The position numbers were made by a program, and so were the translations under genes. From positions 14,030-78,029 of the forward strand of contig CAJGCY010000001.1 in the NCBI GenBank assembly GCA_904501955.1: a stretch of 64,000 nt of DNA, in the 5' to 3' direction. Below, in pieces: positions 39,331 to 47,809 of the stretch. The notes below the pieces were generated by a model. The model ran no database searches. It saw only the letters and a program-made list of their open reading frames with translations, and was not told the origin of the DNA. The first letter of the stretch is position 1. The number at the start of each line of letters is the position of its first letter. The DNA is from an uncultured Akkermansia sp. (GTDB lineage Bacteria; Verrucomicrobiota; Verrucomicrobiia; Verrucomicrobiales; Akkermansiaceae).

Positions 39331-39969
39331 TTACGCGAGGGAGTCGATGAGCTCGGGGGCGACGTCGTCACCATTGATGAGGGAGGCGAGTACGGGTAAG
39401 CTGGTGGTGCGCTCGAGGAGGTCTTTGTTGGTGACGGCGGCGGTGTCCCACTCTTCGGCGGGGTGATTGAGCACCAGGCCGGCGCAGGTGAGGCCTGCTT
39501 GACGGATGGCTGCCAAGATGGGGGCAACCAAGCCGGCAGCGCCGCGGCGGTTCTCCACCACGAGCAGGATGGGCAAGGCGAGTTCTTTTGCCAGGTCCGC
39601 CATGGTGACGCCCGGCGCGAGCGGGGTAGCCCAGCCGTAGCAGCCCTCCACAAGCACGGTCTCATATTGGGAGCTCAACTCCTTGTAAGCCTGAACAATG
39701 GACGCGGTGGAAATCTCCTTACGCTCAAGCTCGGCAGCCATCATGGGGTCCGCCACGGAGCGCAGATAAACGGGGTTGATGAGGTCCAGACTCAAGGTGG
39801 GGCAGCCCATGGCCTCGCGCATGGAGCGGGCTTCCGTGCGGTCACCGCAGGCAACCGGCTTGAAACCGGCGGCATTCACCCCCTGCTCCTTCAGCTGGCG
39901 GAGGAGAGAGAGGAGAACATAAGACTTACCGACAGAGGCATCCGTCCCGGCAATAAAATAGTTATTCAT
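39331..39969 (-). CDS. bioD: Dethiobiotin synthetase BioD
   Basis: ATP-dependent ring closure making dethiobiotin. 212 aa from the ATG at 39969. P-loop GTDASVGKSYV (8-18), substrate-carbamate Lys37 in AGFKPVACGDR, and VEGCYGWATPL (about 106-116), the BioD version of VEGAGG. The C-terminal nucleotide-specificity part is shorter than in E. coli (about 225 aa). No other biotin gene is in the window. It is the last gene of the minus-strand aroK-hemB-cdaA-miniCdaR-bioD operon, 22 nt after the small membrane gene. Confidence 0.87.
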   Translation of the reverse strand: MNNYFIAGTDASVGKSYVLLSLLRQLKEQGVNAAGFKPVACGDRTEARSMREAMGCPTLSLDLINPVYLRSVADPMMAAELERKEISTASIVQAYKELSSQYETVLVEGCYGWATPLAPGVTMADLAKELALPILLVVENRRGAAGLVAPILAAIRQAGLTCAGLVLNHPAEEWDTAAVTNKDLLERTTSLPVLASLINGDDVAPELIDSLA

Positions 39970-39991
39970 GGCAAAAGAAAGATGCAGCAAA

Positions 39992-40195
39992 TTACTCAAC
40001 ATCCGGGACAACGATGCGGATATCCTCCTCATCCCACTCGCTGTTCGCCTCGCTGGAGCGGTACTCCACCACAGCCCACACAATGATGGCCAAGCCAAGG
40101 GTGATTAACTTGGGCTTCCAGTTGCGGGTGAGCTTGCGGTTACCGCTGAAAAACTTATTTTTCAGATGATTTATTATCCTGTTCAGCTGCTGCAT
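39992..40195 (-). CDS. Small membrane protein resembling the N-terminus of CdaR (YbbR), truncated
   Basis: 67 aa. A basic stretch (KNKFFSGNRKLTRNWKPK) precedes one TM helix (LITLGLAIIVWAVVEY, 30-45), then a short acidic tail ending DIRIVVPDVE. The TM part and its surroundings look like the start of YbbR/CdaR proteins (...lKllSlliAiiLWlyV...), and the tail resembles the opening strand of a YbbR domain, but no YbbR repeat follows. It overlaps the 3' end of cdaA by 41 nt, exactly where cdaR lies in other bacteria. Likely a reduced partner of the cyclase; the homology is by pattern only. Confidence 0.65.
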   Translation of the reverse strand: MQQLNRIINHLKNKFFSGNRKLTRNWKPKLITLGLAIIVWAVVEYRSSEANSEWDEEDIRIVVPDVE

Positions 40196-40940
40196 TGTGG
40201 TATATGAGTTCGGTTAAACGAGTATTGAGCATGGCGACGGAGACATCACGCTGGACCATGTTGCCCACGACGAGGGAGACGGTGCCGGTCTCCTCAGAAA
40301 CGACGATGACGACGGCATCCGACACCTCCGCCACGCCGATACCGGCGCGGTGGCGCAAGCCCAAGGAGCGGTCCTTGAGCTCTTTGTTCGTGACGGGGAA
40401 GATGCAACCGGCTGCGACAATGCGTTCGTTGTTAATGACGGCGGCGCCATCATGCAAGAGGGTTTTGGGGTGGAAGATGGTGCCCAAGAGCTCACGAGAG
40501 CAGACGGCATCCAACTTGGTACCGGTTTTGACGTATTCGGAAAGCCTGTTCGTGCGGCAAATGGCGATAAGCGCACCGAAGCGCTTGCTGACCAGGTAAG
40601 AAACGGAATCACACACGCGGGTGATGAAGTTCTGGTCCTCCGCACGCGTCCACAATTTACCCAAGATACGGTTGGAGCCCAACTTGGCGAGGGCGGTACG
40701 CAACTCCGGCTGAAAAAGAATGGCCAAGAGCGTGCCGGGGCCGACAATGGCGCCGGCAATGACTTGCAGCACGGTGGCGCGCGTCAGCTCGAGGATGGCG
40801 CCACCCAAAAAGACAATGGCGGCCAAGCCTGCCAAGATGGCGGCTGCACGGGAATCCTTGAAGGCGCGGTACAATTGGTAAAAAATAAACCAAAGTACCG
40901 AGATTTCAAAAACACATCTTAATGCATAAAAAACGTCCAT
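40155..40940 (-). CDS. cdaA: Membrane diadenylate cyclase CdaA (c-di-AMP synthase)
   Basis: Condenses two ATP into cyclic di-AMP, a second messenger controlling potassium, osmolytes and wall synthesis in Firmicutes. 261 aa: three N-terminal TM helices (about 8-80) and a DAC domain with DGA (164-166) and RHRAG (196-200), the two catalytic motifs. In Firmicutes the operon is cdaA-cdaR-glmM; here a 67-residue CdaR-like gene overlaps the end, glmM is absent, and hemB precedes it by 21 nt. Confidence 0.93.
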   Translation of the reverse strand: MDVFYALRCVFEISVLWFIFYQLYRAFKDSRAAAILAGLAAIVFLGGAILELTRATVLQVIAGAIVGPGTLLAILFQPELRTALAKLGSNRILGKLWTRAEDQNFITRVCDSVSYLVSKRFGALIAICRTNRLSEYVKTGTKLDAVCSRELLGTIFHPKTLLHDGAAVINNERIVAAGCIFPVTNKELKDRSLGLRHRAGIGVAEVSDAVVIVVSEETGTVSLVVGNMVQRDVSVAMLNTRLTELIYHNAAAEQDNKSSEK

Positions 40941-40961
40941 ATGCGGGGATAAGCAGATGTT

Positions 40962-41960
40962 TTACGATTCCTCCGCCAGCCACTGAGCGACCTGCGGGGC
41001 AGCGTAGGTAAGGATCATATCCGCCCCGGCGCGGCGGATGGACAGCAGGGCCTCCAGCATGCAGCTGCGTTCATCCAACCAACCGGAGGCAGCGGCGGCC
41101 TTGAGCATCAGGTACTCTCCGCTCACGTGGTAAGCGGCTATAGGCAAATGGGTGGAGGCACGCAGCTCTGCAATGACGTCCAAATACAGAGTGGCGGGCT
41201 TCACCATCAGCATATCCGCGCCCTCGGCAGCATCTGCAGCAGCCTCGCGCAAGGCCTCACGGCGGTTCGCGGGGTCCATCTGGTAGGTCTTTTTGTCACC
41301 GAACTTCGGGGCGCTGCCCAATGCCCCGCGGAAGGGACCGTAAAAGGCTGAGGCGTACTTGGCTGTGTAGCTGAGGATGGAAACGTGGGTGAAGCCCTCG
41401 GCATCCAGAGCAGCGCGAATGGCAGCCACGCGGCCATCCATCATATCACTGGGGGAAATAATATCCGCCCCGGCGCGGGCGTGGCACAGGGCTTGGCGGC
41501 ACAAGGCCTCCACCGTTTCATCATTCAGGATTTCATAGGCGCCGCCCTCGTACTCACGCACAATGCCATCTTGCCCGTAGGTGTTGAAGGGATCCAGGGC
41601 TACATCCGTCATGACCAGCATGTCCGGCACGCGTTTTTTGATGGCTGCAATGGCGCGCGGTACCACGCCCTGCGGGTTCCAGGCCTCAGTGCCGGCAGCA
41701 TCTTTTTTCTCCTCCGGCACCACGGCGAACAAATCCACACAGTGAATGCCCAAGGCGTAAAGGGACTCACACTCCGCAGCGATATCATTCACACACCAGC
41801 GGGTGCAGCCGGGCAAGGATTCGATGGCGGTGTTCTCCTCCCCCTCTTGCACAAACATGGGGTAAATCAAATGCGCTGCGCTCAGCTCAGTCTCGCGCAT
41901 CAGGGCGCGCATGGCGGCGGATTTTCTATTGCGACGCGGACGAATAGGAAGATTCATCAT
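40962..41960 (-). CDS. hemB: Porphobilinogen synthase (delta-aminolevulinate dehydratase)
   Basis: Condenses two 5-aminolevulinates to porphobilinogen for heme and other tetrapyrroles. 332 aa. Two active-site lysines are visible in SYTAKYASAFYGPFR and MLMVKPATLYLDVI. The metal-binding loop reads DVALDPFNTYGQDGIV: the three zinc-binding cysteines of the E. coli type are replaced, so this is the zinc-independent, Mg/K-type enzyme. Two adjacent ATGs (41960, 41957) are possible starts, 2 nt after the aroK stop. Confidence 0.95.
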   Translation of the reverse strand: MMNLPIRPRRNRKSAAMRALMRETELSAAHLIYPMFVQEGEENTAIESLPGCTRWCVNDIAAECESLYALGIHCVDLFAVVPEEKKDAAGTEAWNPQGVVPRAIAAIKKRVPDMLVMTDVALDPFNTYGQDGIVREYEGGAYEILNDETVEALCRQALCHARAGADIISPSDMMDGRVAAIRAALDAEGFTHVSILSYTAKYASAFYGPFRGALGSAPKFGDKKTYQMDPANRREALREAAADAAEGADMLMVKPATLYLDVIAELRASTHLPIAAYHVSGEYLMLKAAAASGWLDERSCMLEALLSIRRAGADMILTYAAPQVAQWLAEES

Positions 41961-41962
41961 GT

Positions 41963-42547
41963 TCAGGATTCAGACTCTTTTGAAATGGTTGAAAAATAGT
42001 TTTTAGCGCCTGCATGGACGACATGGACGACGCTGAGGACATCCAAGCTGCTGGTTTCCACATACTGGTGGCATACTTCCGCATAGAGCTCACGGCGCTC
42101 TGCTTGCAAGCGCTCCAGGATTTCCAGCCGATTCGGGTTGTTCAGCAAGGGGCGATTGTTCGCGCGCGAGGTGCGCTCGATGAGGGCACCCACCGTAACA
42201 TCGAACCAGACGACATAGCCCATACGCTTGAGGATGCGGCGGTTAATCTCTCGCAAGACGACCCCGCCGCCGGTGGAAATAATGGTAGCGCCCTTGCCGG
42301 AGGAGACAAAGTTCTCCAAATACTGAAGGAGAGCGGTTTCCAGCGCGCGGAAACGGCCTTCGCCCTCATCGCGGAAAATATCCGGAATGCTTTTGCCGAT
42401 TTGCTCCTCAATCACAGCATCCATATCCAGCAGGGGCATGCCGGTGAGCTTGCTGAGCTCTTTGCCGACCGTAGTCTTGCCACTCCCCATCATCCCGACG
42501 AGGATAATGGGGCGTCCATGCGTGTCTATGGGCCGGCAATACGACAT
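41963..42547 (-). CDS. aroK: Shikimate kinase
   Basis: Phosphorylates shikimate at the 3-hydroxyl. 194 aa. Walker A GMMGSGKTT (18-26), shikimate-binding Asp in LLDMDAVIEEQ, and the GGG motif in ISTGGGVVL (about 91-99) with RPLL in the lid. First gene of the minus-strand operon to bioD, with its own promoter at 42576. The C-terminal 25 residues are longer than in E. coli. Confidence 0.94.
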   Translation of the reverse strand: MSYCRPIDTHGRPIILVGMMGSGKTTVGKELSKLTGMPLLDMDAVIEEQIGKSIPDIFRDEGEGRFRALETALLQYLENFVSSGKGATIISTGGGVVLREINRRILKRMGYVVWFDVTVGALIERTSRANNRPLLNNPNRLEILERLQAERRELYAEVCHQYVETSSLDVLSVVHVVHAGAKNYFSTISKESES

Positions 42548-42575
42548 AACAGGATATAATTACAACAGCGCCGAC

Positions 42576-42604
42576 ATTCTAGCAAAAAATACCGCGGATG
42601 ACAA
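42576..42604 (-). promoter_or_regulatory. aroK operon promoter
   Basis: Minus strand: TTGTCA (42599-42604), 17 nt, TAGAAT (42576-42581). The start codon is 28 nt downstream, so this unit has a normal-length short leader. Confidence 0.65.
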
Positions 42605-42619
42605 GAGCCGAGCGAAGCA

Positions 42620-44020
42620 TCACTCGGCACTTTTCAGCAAGGCGGGGAAAAAGACCCACGTTTTGCTGGTCAGGATGGCATCATAAGTCTTCTTTGACTG
42701 CTCCGCGACGCGCTTGTTCGTTTCGATATCCACGCGAGGGTTCGGGGTCAGCGCGAACTTCATGTACACCTGAGCAGCGGTTGTATCCGGCTTAGCATCA
42801 GCGTTCCCGAGGGCGGACAAACCGGCCATCATGGCATAAGCGTACACGGAACCGGCAGCGGCATCCGCGGCCAAAGCATCCAAAGCCTTACGCATATTGG
42901 GCTTAATGCTACCGGCACCGTTAAAATAAATGCTGGCCAAGGCCTGGTTCACCCACAAAGCCCCGCTATCACGTGCTTTGAGCATGAGCTCCATGCCCTT
43001 CTCTTCATTACGTGGGCAACCTGCGCCCATAACCATGCAATACCCCAAACCTGCGCTACCCTCATTCACCCCACAACGGTGAGCATACTCGAACAAGCGG
43101 CATATTCGCTCCGCCGGCACCGCAGGCATATCACCGTTAGCATAGGCACGGCCAAGGGTGGCAGCGGCATCCGGCGAGAGCAACATGGCAGCTATGGCCA
43201 AATGTTTGCGCGCTGTGGCGTTGTCTTTTTTCAGCCCCATTTTCAAGGCTACGTCAAGGGTATCCGCACGGTGCAACAGCACACCGTAAAGGTAGAGAGC
43301 CATGACATTGTGGCGCTCTACGGCCGTAAGCAAGTGCTTAAGTGCTTCATCTACTTTCGTAGCAGCTTGGCTGAGCAAGTAAGGGGCTGTCGGGCTACCG
43401 TGAGACTCCGCCAAGAGCATCCACTTCACCGCATCCGCTTCCGTGCTTTGAGCAGAGGCAACGAGCTCTTCCAGATAATGATTACCTTTCTTCAACTCAG
43501 ACGCGACCTCCGGGGCGCTCAGTTTATCCGGATTGAGGCGCCCGCTCTGCAGCAGGTAAAGGGCGCGGGCTTTGCTGTTGCCTGATTTGCAAGCCTCCAT
43601 CAACCATTTTTTTGCCTCATCACTTGATTCTTTCGGGCTGAGCTGAGAGAGTGCCACCATGGCAGGGGCGTACTTTTTCTTCGCAGCGAGCTCAATTTGC
43701 TTCAGCACCTTTTTGTAGGCGGCGTCATCATTACCGATCAAGGTGAGCTCGTACATCGCCTCCCACATGATGGCGGCAGCATTGCCACGCTTGGCGGCAG
43801 CTTGCATCATCGGCAAAAAGGCAGTCTCATCAGCCGTACCCTCCCAAACAACGCGCGCAGCCTCATAAAAATCTTCATCATTGGTTTTTACCATGGCATC
43901 CAGCACCTGCTGCAATGCAGCTTCCGTTTGCTTGGATTGAGCTACAGAAGCTTCGGACTGCTGCCCTACAGCCGTCATGCCGCCCAGCAACGCCAAACTC
44001 AATAATGTCAGTCTCGTCAT
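42620..44020 (-). CDS. Secreted Sel1-repeat protein
   Basis: 466 aa with a signal peptide (about 1-18, MTRLTLLSLALLGGMTAVG) and then a chain of Sel1/TPR-like helical repeats, for example GNAAAIMWEAMYEL, KYAPAMVALSQLSPKESSDE, GNSKARALYLLQSG and EGSAGLGYCMVMGAGCPRNE. Such solenoids scaffold protein contacts in the periplasm. The start at 44020 is set by a consensus promoter ending 6 nt before it. No enzymatic domain is present. Confidence 0.8.
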   Translation of the reverse strand: MTRLTLLSLALLGGMTAVGQQSEASVAQSKQTEAALQQVLDAMVKTNDEDFYEAARVVWEGTADETAFLPMMQAAAKRGNAAAIMWEAMYELTLIGNDDAAYKKVLKQIELAAKKKYAPAMVALSQLSPKESSDEAKKWLMEACKSGNSKARALYLLQSGRLNPDKLSAPEVASELKKGNHYLEELVASAQSTEADAVKWMLLAESHGSPTAPYLLSQAATKVDEALKHLLTAVERHNVMALYLYGVLLHRADTLDVALKMGLKKDNATARKHLAIAAMLLSPDAAATLGRAYANGDMPAVPAERICRLFEYAHRCGVNEGSAGLGYCMVMGAGCPRNEEKGMELMLKARDSGALWVNQALASIYFNGAGSIKPNMRKALDALAADAAAGSVYAYAMMAGLSALGNADAKPDTTAAQVYMKFALTPNPRVDIETNKRVAEQSKKTYDAILTSKTWVFFPALLKSAE

Positions 44021-44026
44021 GCCTTT

Positions 44027-44055
44027 ATTATAGCGGTATACCGCCCCACGCGCAA
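44027..44055 (-). promoter_or_regulatory. Promoter of the Sel1 gene
   Basis: Minus strand: TTGCGC (44050-44055), 17 nt, perfect TATAAT (44027-44032), 6 nt before the ATG at 44020. Confidence 0.7.
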
Positions 44056-44196
44056 GCTTTTTATTCAGCTGCAAATAACCGTTTTTTCACAAAGGGGGCT
44101 TGCCACTCCCCCGTCCCCGGAAGAATGGAGGTAAATCAGACCTTGGCGACTTATGAGAAGTGCTCTTTCTTTCACGAACGTCCCGGGAAAATCAAC

Positions 44197-44224
44197 TTGA
44201 CTTCCCGCATGAATTCGTTAGAAT
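44197..44224 (+). promoter_or_regulatory. Promoter of the lipoprotein pair
   Basis: TTGACT (44197-44202), 16 nt, TAGAAT (44219-44224). The start codon is 50 nt further, so this unit has a real leader. Confidence 0.65.
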
Positions 44225-44274
44225 GAAGAGACAAACACACTGCAACAGACCAATCCATTATAAAAGATTTCGAC

Positions 44275-44682
44275 ATGCGCATCAAAGACCATATCAAAAC
44301 CGCGCTGCTCTGCGCAGCGCTTCTGGGGGTAAGCGCTTGCTCCCCCTCACCGGAAAGCCTCAATAGGGATTTAGCCGACCTCTGGGAAGAAGCAGCAGAG
44401 GTACTCAACGACTGCGATGAGCATGGTGAAATATCAGACACGGTGGAGGAGTTACGAGCTCTCACCGAAAAGGCAAGAGCGCTCCGCTGCAAGTTCAAAG
44501 GCAACGCCTTTAAGCTCGGGTATAAGGTAAACAGCAGCATCACCGAAGATGAATCGGATGAACTCAGCGAACGCATCACCATCGCGAGGTATAAATTCGA
44601 CGATGGAGTCGCACACGCGAAAAAGCTCAATTCAGAGTATCTGAATAAAGTTATAGAAGAGTTCGAAGAAGAGCTCAGGTAA
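44275..44682 (+). CDS. Small lipoprotein 1 of a paralogous pair
   Basis: 135 aa with a lipoprotein signal (lipobox VSAC, Cys at 22). The mature part is acidic and helical, with EEAAEVLNDCDEHGEIS (about 38-54) and a C-terminal coiled-coil-prone stretch. It resembles the next gene around this motif (EAADILNDCEGEEDA there), suggesting duplication. Family unknown; anchored to the inner or outer membrane by its lipid. Confidence 0.7.
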   Translation: MRIKDHIKTALLCAALLGVSACSPSPESLNRDLADLWEEAAEVLNDCDEHGEISDTVEELRALTEKARALRCKFKGNAFKLGYKVNSSITEDESDELSERITIARYKFDDGVAHAKKLNSEYLNKVIEEFEEELR

Positions 44683-44709
44683 GAAACAAGAATTCGACAA
44701 GGGAAAGCC

Positions 44710-45201
44710 ATGAAATACATTCAACCATTGGCCATGCTGGCAGTTCCGGCTATTTGCCTGAGCCTCACGTCCTGCTCACGTGATTATGAAGAATATCTGG
44801 AAGCAGCGACATCACTCGCGAAAGAAGCGGCAGACATCCTCAACGATTGCGAAGGCGAGGAAGATGCGGATGCCACCGCGGACAAAATCCTGAAGCTCGC
44901 AAAAAAGATGGAGGATTTGAGAGAGAGCTTCTTATGCTCCTATGCGGATGATGTGCGCAGCGCCATCATTAAGCCCGAATTGAGCGACGATACGCAGACA
45001 AAGGCTCTCAAAAACATCACGGAGAAACATCGTGAAATCCAGTCTTCTTACCGCGATAGGAATATGCACTGGAAGGCTGCCGTGACACGCATCAACAGCA
45101 GCGAGACGCTCAGCCGCCGGAGATACCTGGATTACGCCATCCGCAGATTTACCCGAGAGTACGACAGTTTCATCGACAACTCGAACATTTTCGGCAGTTA
45201 A
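44710..45201 (+). CDS. Small lipoprotein 2 of a paralogous pair
   Basis: 163 aa. Lipobox LTSC (Cys22), then a charged all-helical mature part. The segment AKEAADILNDCEGEEDADATADKI mirrors the preceding lipoprotein; the rest has drifted. A purine-rich GGGAAAG lies 4-10 nt before the ATG, one of the few Shine-Dalgarno-like sites in the window. It ends 20 nt before the convergent transglutaminase-like gene. Confidence 0.7.
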   Translation: MKYIQPLAMLAVPAICLSLTSCSRDYEEYLEAATSLAKEAADILNDCEGEEDADATADKILKLAKKMEDLRESFLCSYADDVRSAIIKPELSDDTQTKALKNITEKHREIQSSYRDRNMHWKAAVTRINSSETLSRRRYLDYAIRRFTREYDSFIDNSNIFGS

Positions 45202-45221
45202 ACCTTCGGATGTTCGCGCCT

Positions 45222-46343
45222 TCAATGATTGCGGAAGGTGCAATAAATAGCAGCGCGGCAAGACTTATCAACCGAGACATGGCGCAGGGTATGCGCCCCG
45301 TAGGCCGTCTCGCGCTCAATGCGGGCATACACCTCAGCAGCAGAACGGCAAGAGCGCAGAGAGTCAATAAAAACGGTAGCACTCCACTCCTTTTTATCCG
45401 CTACGGAAGAAGCCCAGCGAATCATCTCCGGCACGGTGGAAAAACGGCGCCCTGAGTGGAAGGGGTGATACAAAGCCTCAGAAGAGGCGGAGGGCACGGC
45501 GCTGCGGTTCCAAGAGTGGTTGACGGCCAACATGGCATCCGTCATGCCGAAATAGGTGTGCATGACACGCCCTTTTTTATCCGGTCGGGGGTCATTATAG
45601 GTAACATCCACATGAACCCAATGTCCATTCAGTTGGACCATATTCCAAATGTGGTCGGTACCATCCCCCTTACCGATGACGAAGGTGTTCTCAATACCGG
45701 CCATACTGAGCAGCAGGGCGTAAGCATGAGCATAACCATCACACACGGCACGACCATCCGCCAAGAGGCGAGAGACGGCATCCGCCCGAGCAGTCATCCC
45801 CAAGCCGGCATCATAACGGGTATGCAAGGCAAGGTAATCATGTAGCGCAACAGCGCGATCATAGGCGGAGGCGTGGCGGGCACACACATCTGCCACAATT
45901 CGGCGTGCTTTGTTGAGCGCTTGCTTGTAATTACCGGGTAAGGTAGCAGCAAGGGAGGGATTGCGGTGGGCCTCACGCAGCACAACATAATCCGCATACT
46001 CCGGAATAAAGCGCATGACATTGCCTTTCACCTCGGTTTGCATGGCAACCGGCAAACCGGAATCCAGCATCGCCATAGCCAGAGCAGAGCACTCCGCAGC
46101 GGCATTGGATGCATACGGCGCAACAATGGAAAAAGACGGGGCTAAGGCATTCATTCGACGCGTTGCCAATTGCAAAGCTTGGGCGCGACTCGCTGCGCGC
46201 ATGGCCTCCCCCTCCGGCGCAGCAGAAGGTGAAGCTGACCACACCCGGTTGAAATCCGGTTCATTTAAGCCTACGCTACTGTTCCCGCAGCTGTACAACA
46301 GCGGACCGAAGGCGACAAGTGTCAGCAAAGGCAAGGTCTTCAT
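45222..46343 (-). CDS. Transglutaminase-like lipoprotein
   Basis: 373 aa with a lipoprotein signal (lipobox YSC, Cys19). The core has the transglutaminase/protease catalytic triad: Cys in GRAVCDGYAHAYALLL, His in GTDHIWNMVQLNGHWVHV, and Asp in VDVTYNDP. Such domains act as peptidases or amidases on cell-surface peptides. The N-terminal 150 residues and C-terminal 80 are unassigned. Catalysis is predicted from the triad; substrate unknown. Confidence 0.85.
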   Translation of the reverse strand: MKTLPLLTLVAFGPLLYSCGNSSVGLNEPDFNRVWSASPSAAPEGEAMRAASRAQALQLATRRMNALAPSFSIVAPYASNAAAECSALAMAMLDSGLPVAMQTEVKGNVMRFIPEYADYVVLREAHRNPSLAATLPGNYKQALNKARRIVADVCARHASAYDRAVALHDYLALHTRYDAGLGMTARADAVSRLLADGRAVCDGYAHAYALLLSMAGIENTFVIGKGDGTDHIWNMVQLNGHWVHVDVTYNDPRPDKKGRVMHTYFGMTDAMLAVNHSWNRSAVPSASSEALYHPFHSGRRFSTVPEMIRWASSVADKKEWSATVFIDSLRSCRSAAEVYARIERETAYGAHTLRHVSVDKSCRAAIYCTFRNH

Positions 46344-46412
46344 ACTTACGTCAGGTTAACAAAATCCCCCTGTTTTGTAAAGAATGGAATGTGGCAGCAG
46401 CGCGCATTGCAC

Positions 46413-46441
46413 TTGTAAACAGGAAGACAACATGCTAAAAT
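46413..46441 (+). promoter_or_regulatory. rpoN promoter
   Basis: TTGTAA (46413-46418), 17 nt, TAAAAT (46436-46441); 7 nt to ATG 46449. An earlier ATG at 46440 overlaps the -10 and is an unlikely start. Confidence 0.6.
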
Positions 46442-46448
46442 GCCACGC

Positions 46449-47765
46449 ATGAGCTCCCCGGGGATGATACAAGGCATGAAGCAAGGCATGGTGGCAGCGC
46501 CCACAGTGCAGTTGTTTATGCACGCCTTGCAAGCCAACACGGAAGAGCTGGCGGATTTGATAGCACAAGAAATCGCCAAAAACCCGGCTTTGGAAGAAGT
46601 AGCCCCCCGCCCGGCAGAGCGAGATGCGGACACGGAAAAGAGCTATGACCCCGAGGCCGCCCGCCGCCACGCATTTGCCCTGGATTCCCAGCCCTGTGGG
46701 CAAACGCTGGCGGACTTTCTGGAGGAGCAAATACGCCATAGCGCCTTGACGCAAAAAGTGAAAGAGGCGGCACTTGCCATGCTGCCCTACCTGAACCGGC
46801 ACGGTTTTTTTGCGGAGGACGCGGCCACCGTGCAATCAGAATTACAGCTCACGGACACCTTATACCGCCAAGCGCTTGGGGTTATACAAGATTTAGACCC
46901 GGCCGGAGTCGGGGCGAAAGATTTACGAGGCAGCCTCATACTACAGCTCAAAAGAGTCGGCGAAAAGCGTGGGTTGCCCATGCTGCTGCTCAAGCACCAC
47001 TGGGAAGCACTGGTGCACCACCGGTATGCTGAAGCAGCGCGCGCGCTGGAAGTAGAAGAAGAAGCAGTGCAGCTGGCTGCAGCCCGCATTGCCCGACTGA
47101 ACCCGGACCCCGGCAGCGGATTCAGCCGAGCAGAGCTTAACGTCGTCACGCCCGATTTATCCGTTGATTTCGACGGAGCGGATTTCCAAATATCCTTGGC
47201 GGGTGCTGCCGACCCGCAAGTGGCACTTTCCGCTGAATACCGGGACATGATGGCGCAACACGCTGATAAAGCAGAGGTGCGGCAATTTTTGAGCCGATGC
47301 TTCCGCGAGGGACGCGAGTTTATACGTGTACTGGCAAACAGAAAAGACACGCTGCTGGCCGTTACCCACGCTGTCTGCGAGCGACAGAAAGAGTTTTTCC
47401 GCAAGGGGAAAGCACATATACGCCCTCTGAAGATGGAAGACATCGCGGAGGACACCGGCTTACACGTCTCCACCGTATCACGAGCCGTCCGAGGTAAATA
47501 CCTGCGCTGCGCCTTCGGCGTGATGGAGCTACGCAGTTTCTTCACCTCCGGCATCAGCTCCGGAGAGGAGGAAACAACATCCGCAGCAAGTATACAACAC
47601 CGAATCCGGCAATTGATAGCGGAAGAGCCCCCTGCCTCCCCCTTATCAGATGCCGATATTTGCGCCGCTCTGCAGACGCAAGGCATACGCGTAGCGCGCC
47701 GAACCGTGGCAAAATACCGCGAGCAACTGAAAATTCTGCCGGCTTCATTACGGAAAAGGCGTTGA
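46449..47765 (+). CDS. rpoN: RNA polymerase sigma-54 factor
   Basis: 438 aa, shorter than the E. coli protein (477). Region I is recognisable (VQLFMHALQANTEELADLIAQEIAKNPALEE, start of the chain, though with fewer Gln than usual), region II is very short, the core-binding and HTH parts follow (MEDIAEDTGLHVSTVSRAVRGKYL near 340), and the C-terminal RpoN box ARRTVAKYRE is intact. Recognises -24/-12 promoters with an enhancer-binding ATPase; no such activator is in the window. The stop is 44 nt before the cmk start, whose promoter lies in between. Confidence 0.95.
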   Translation: MSSPGMIQGMKQGMVAAPTVQLFMHALQANTEELADLIAQEIAKNPALEEVAPRPAERDADTEKSYDPEAARRHAFALDSQPCGQTLADFLEEQIRHSALTQKVKEAALAMLPYLNRHGFFAEDAATVQSELQLTDTLYRQALGVIQDLDPAGVGAKDLRGSLILQLKRVGEKRGLPMLLLKHHWEALVHHRYAEAARALEVEEEAVQLAAARIARLNPDPGSGFSRAELNVVTPDLSVDFDGADFQISLAGAADPQVALSAEYRDMMAQHADKAEVRQFLSRCFREGREFIRVLANRKDTLLAVTHAVCERQKEFFRKGKAHIRPLKMEDIAEDTGLHVSTVSRAVRGKYLRCAFGVMELRSFFTSGISSGEEETTSAASIQHRIRQLIAEEPPASPLSDADICAALQTQGIRVARRTVAKYREQLKILPASLRKRR

Positions 47766-47771
47766 TTAGGC

Positions 47772-47800
47772 TCGACACGAGCGACGGGGTCGTGTATAAT
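47772..47800 (+). promoter_or_regulatory. cmk promoter
   Basis: TCGACA (47772-47777), 17 nt, perfect TATAAT (47795-47800), 9 nt before ATG 47810. Confidence 0.7.
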
Positions 47801-47809
47801 AGCACGCGT

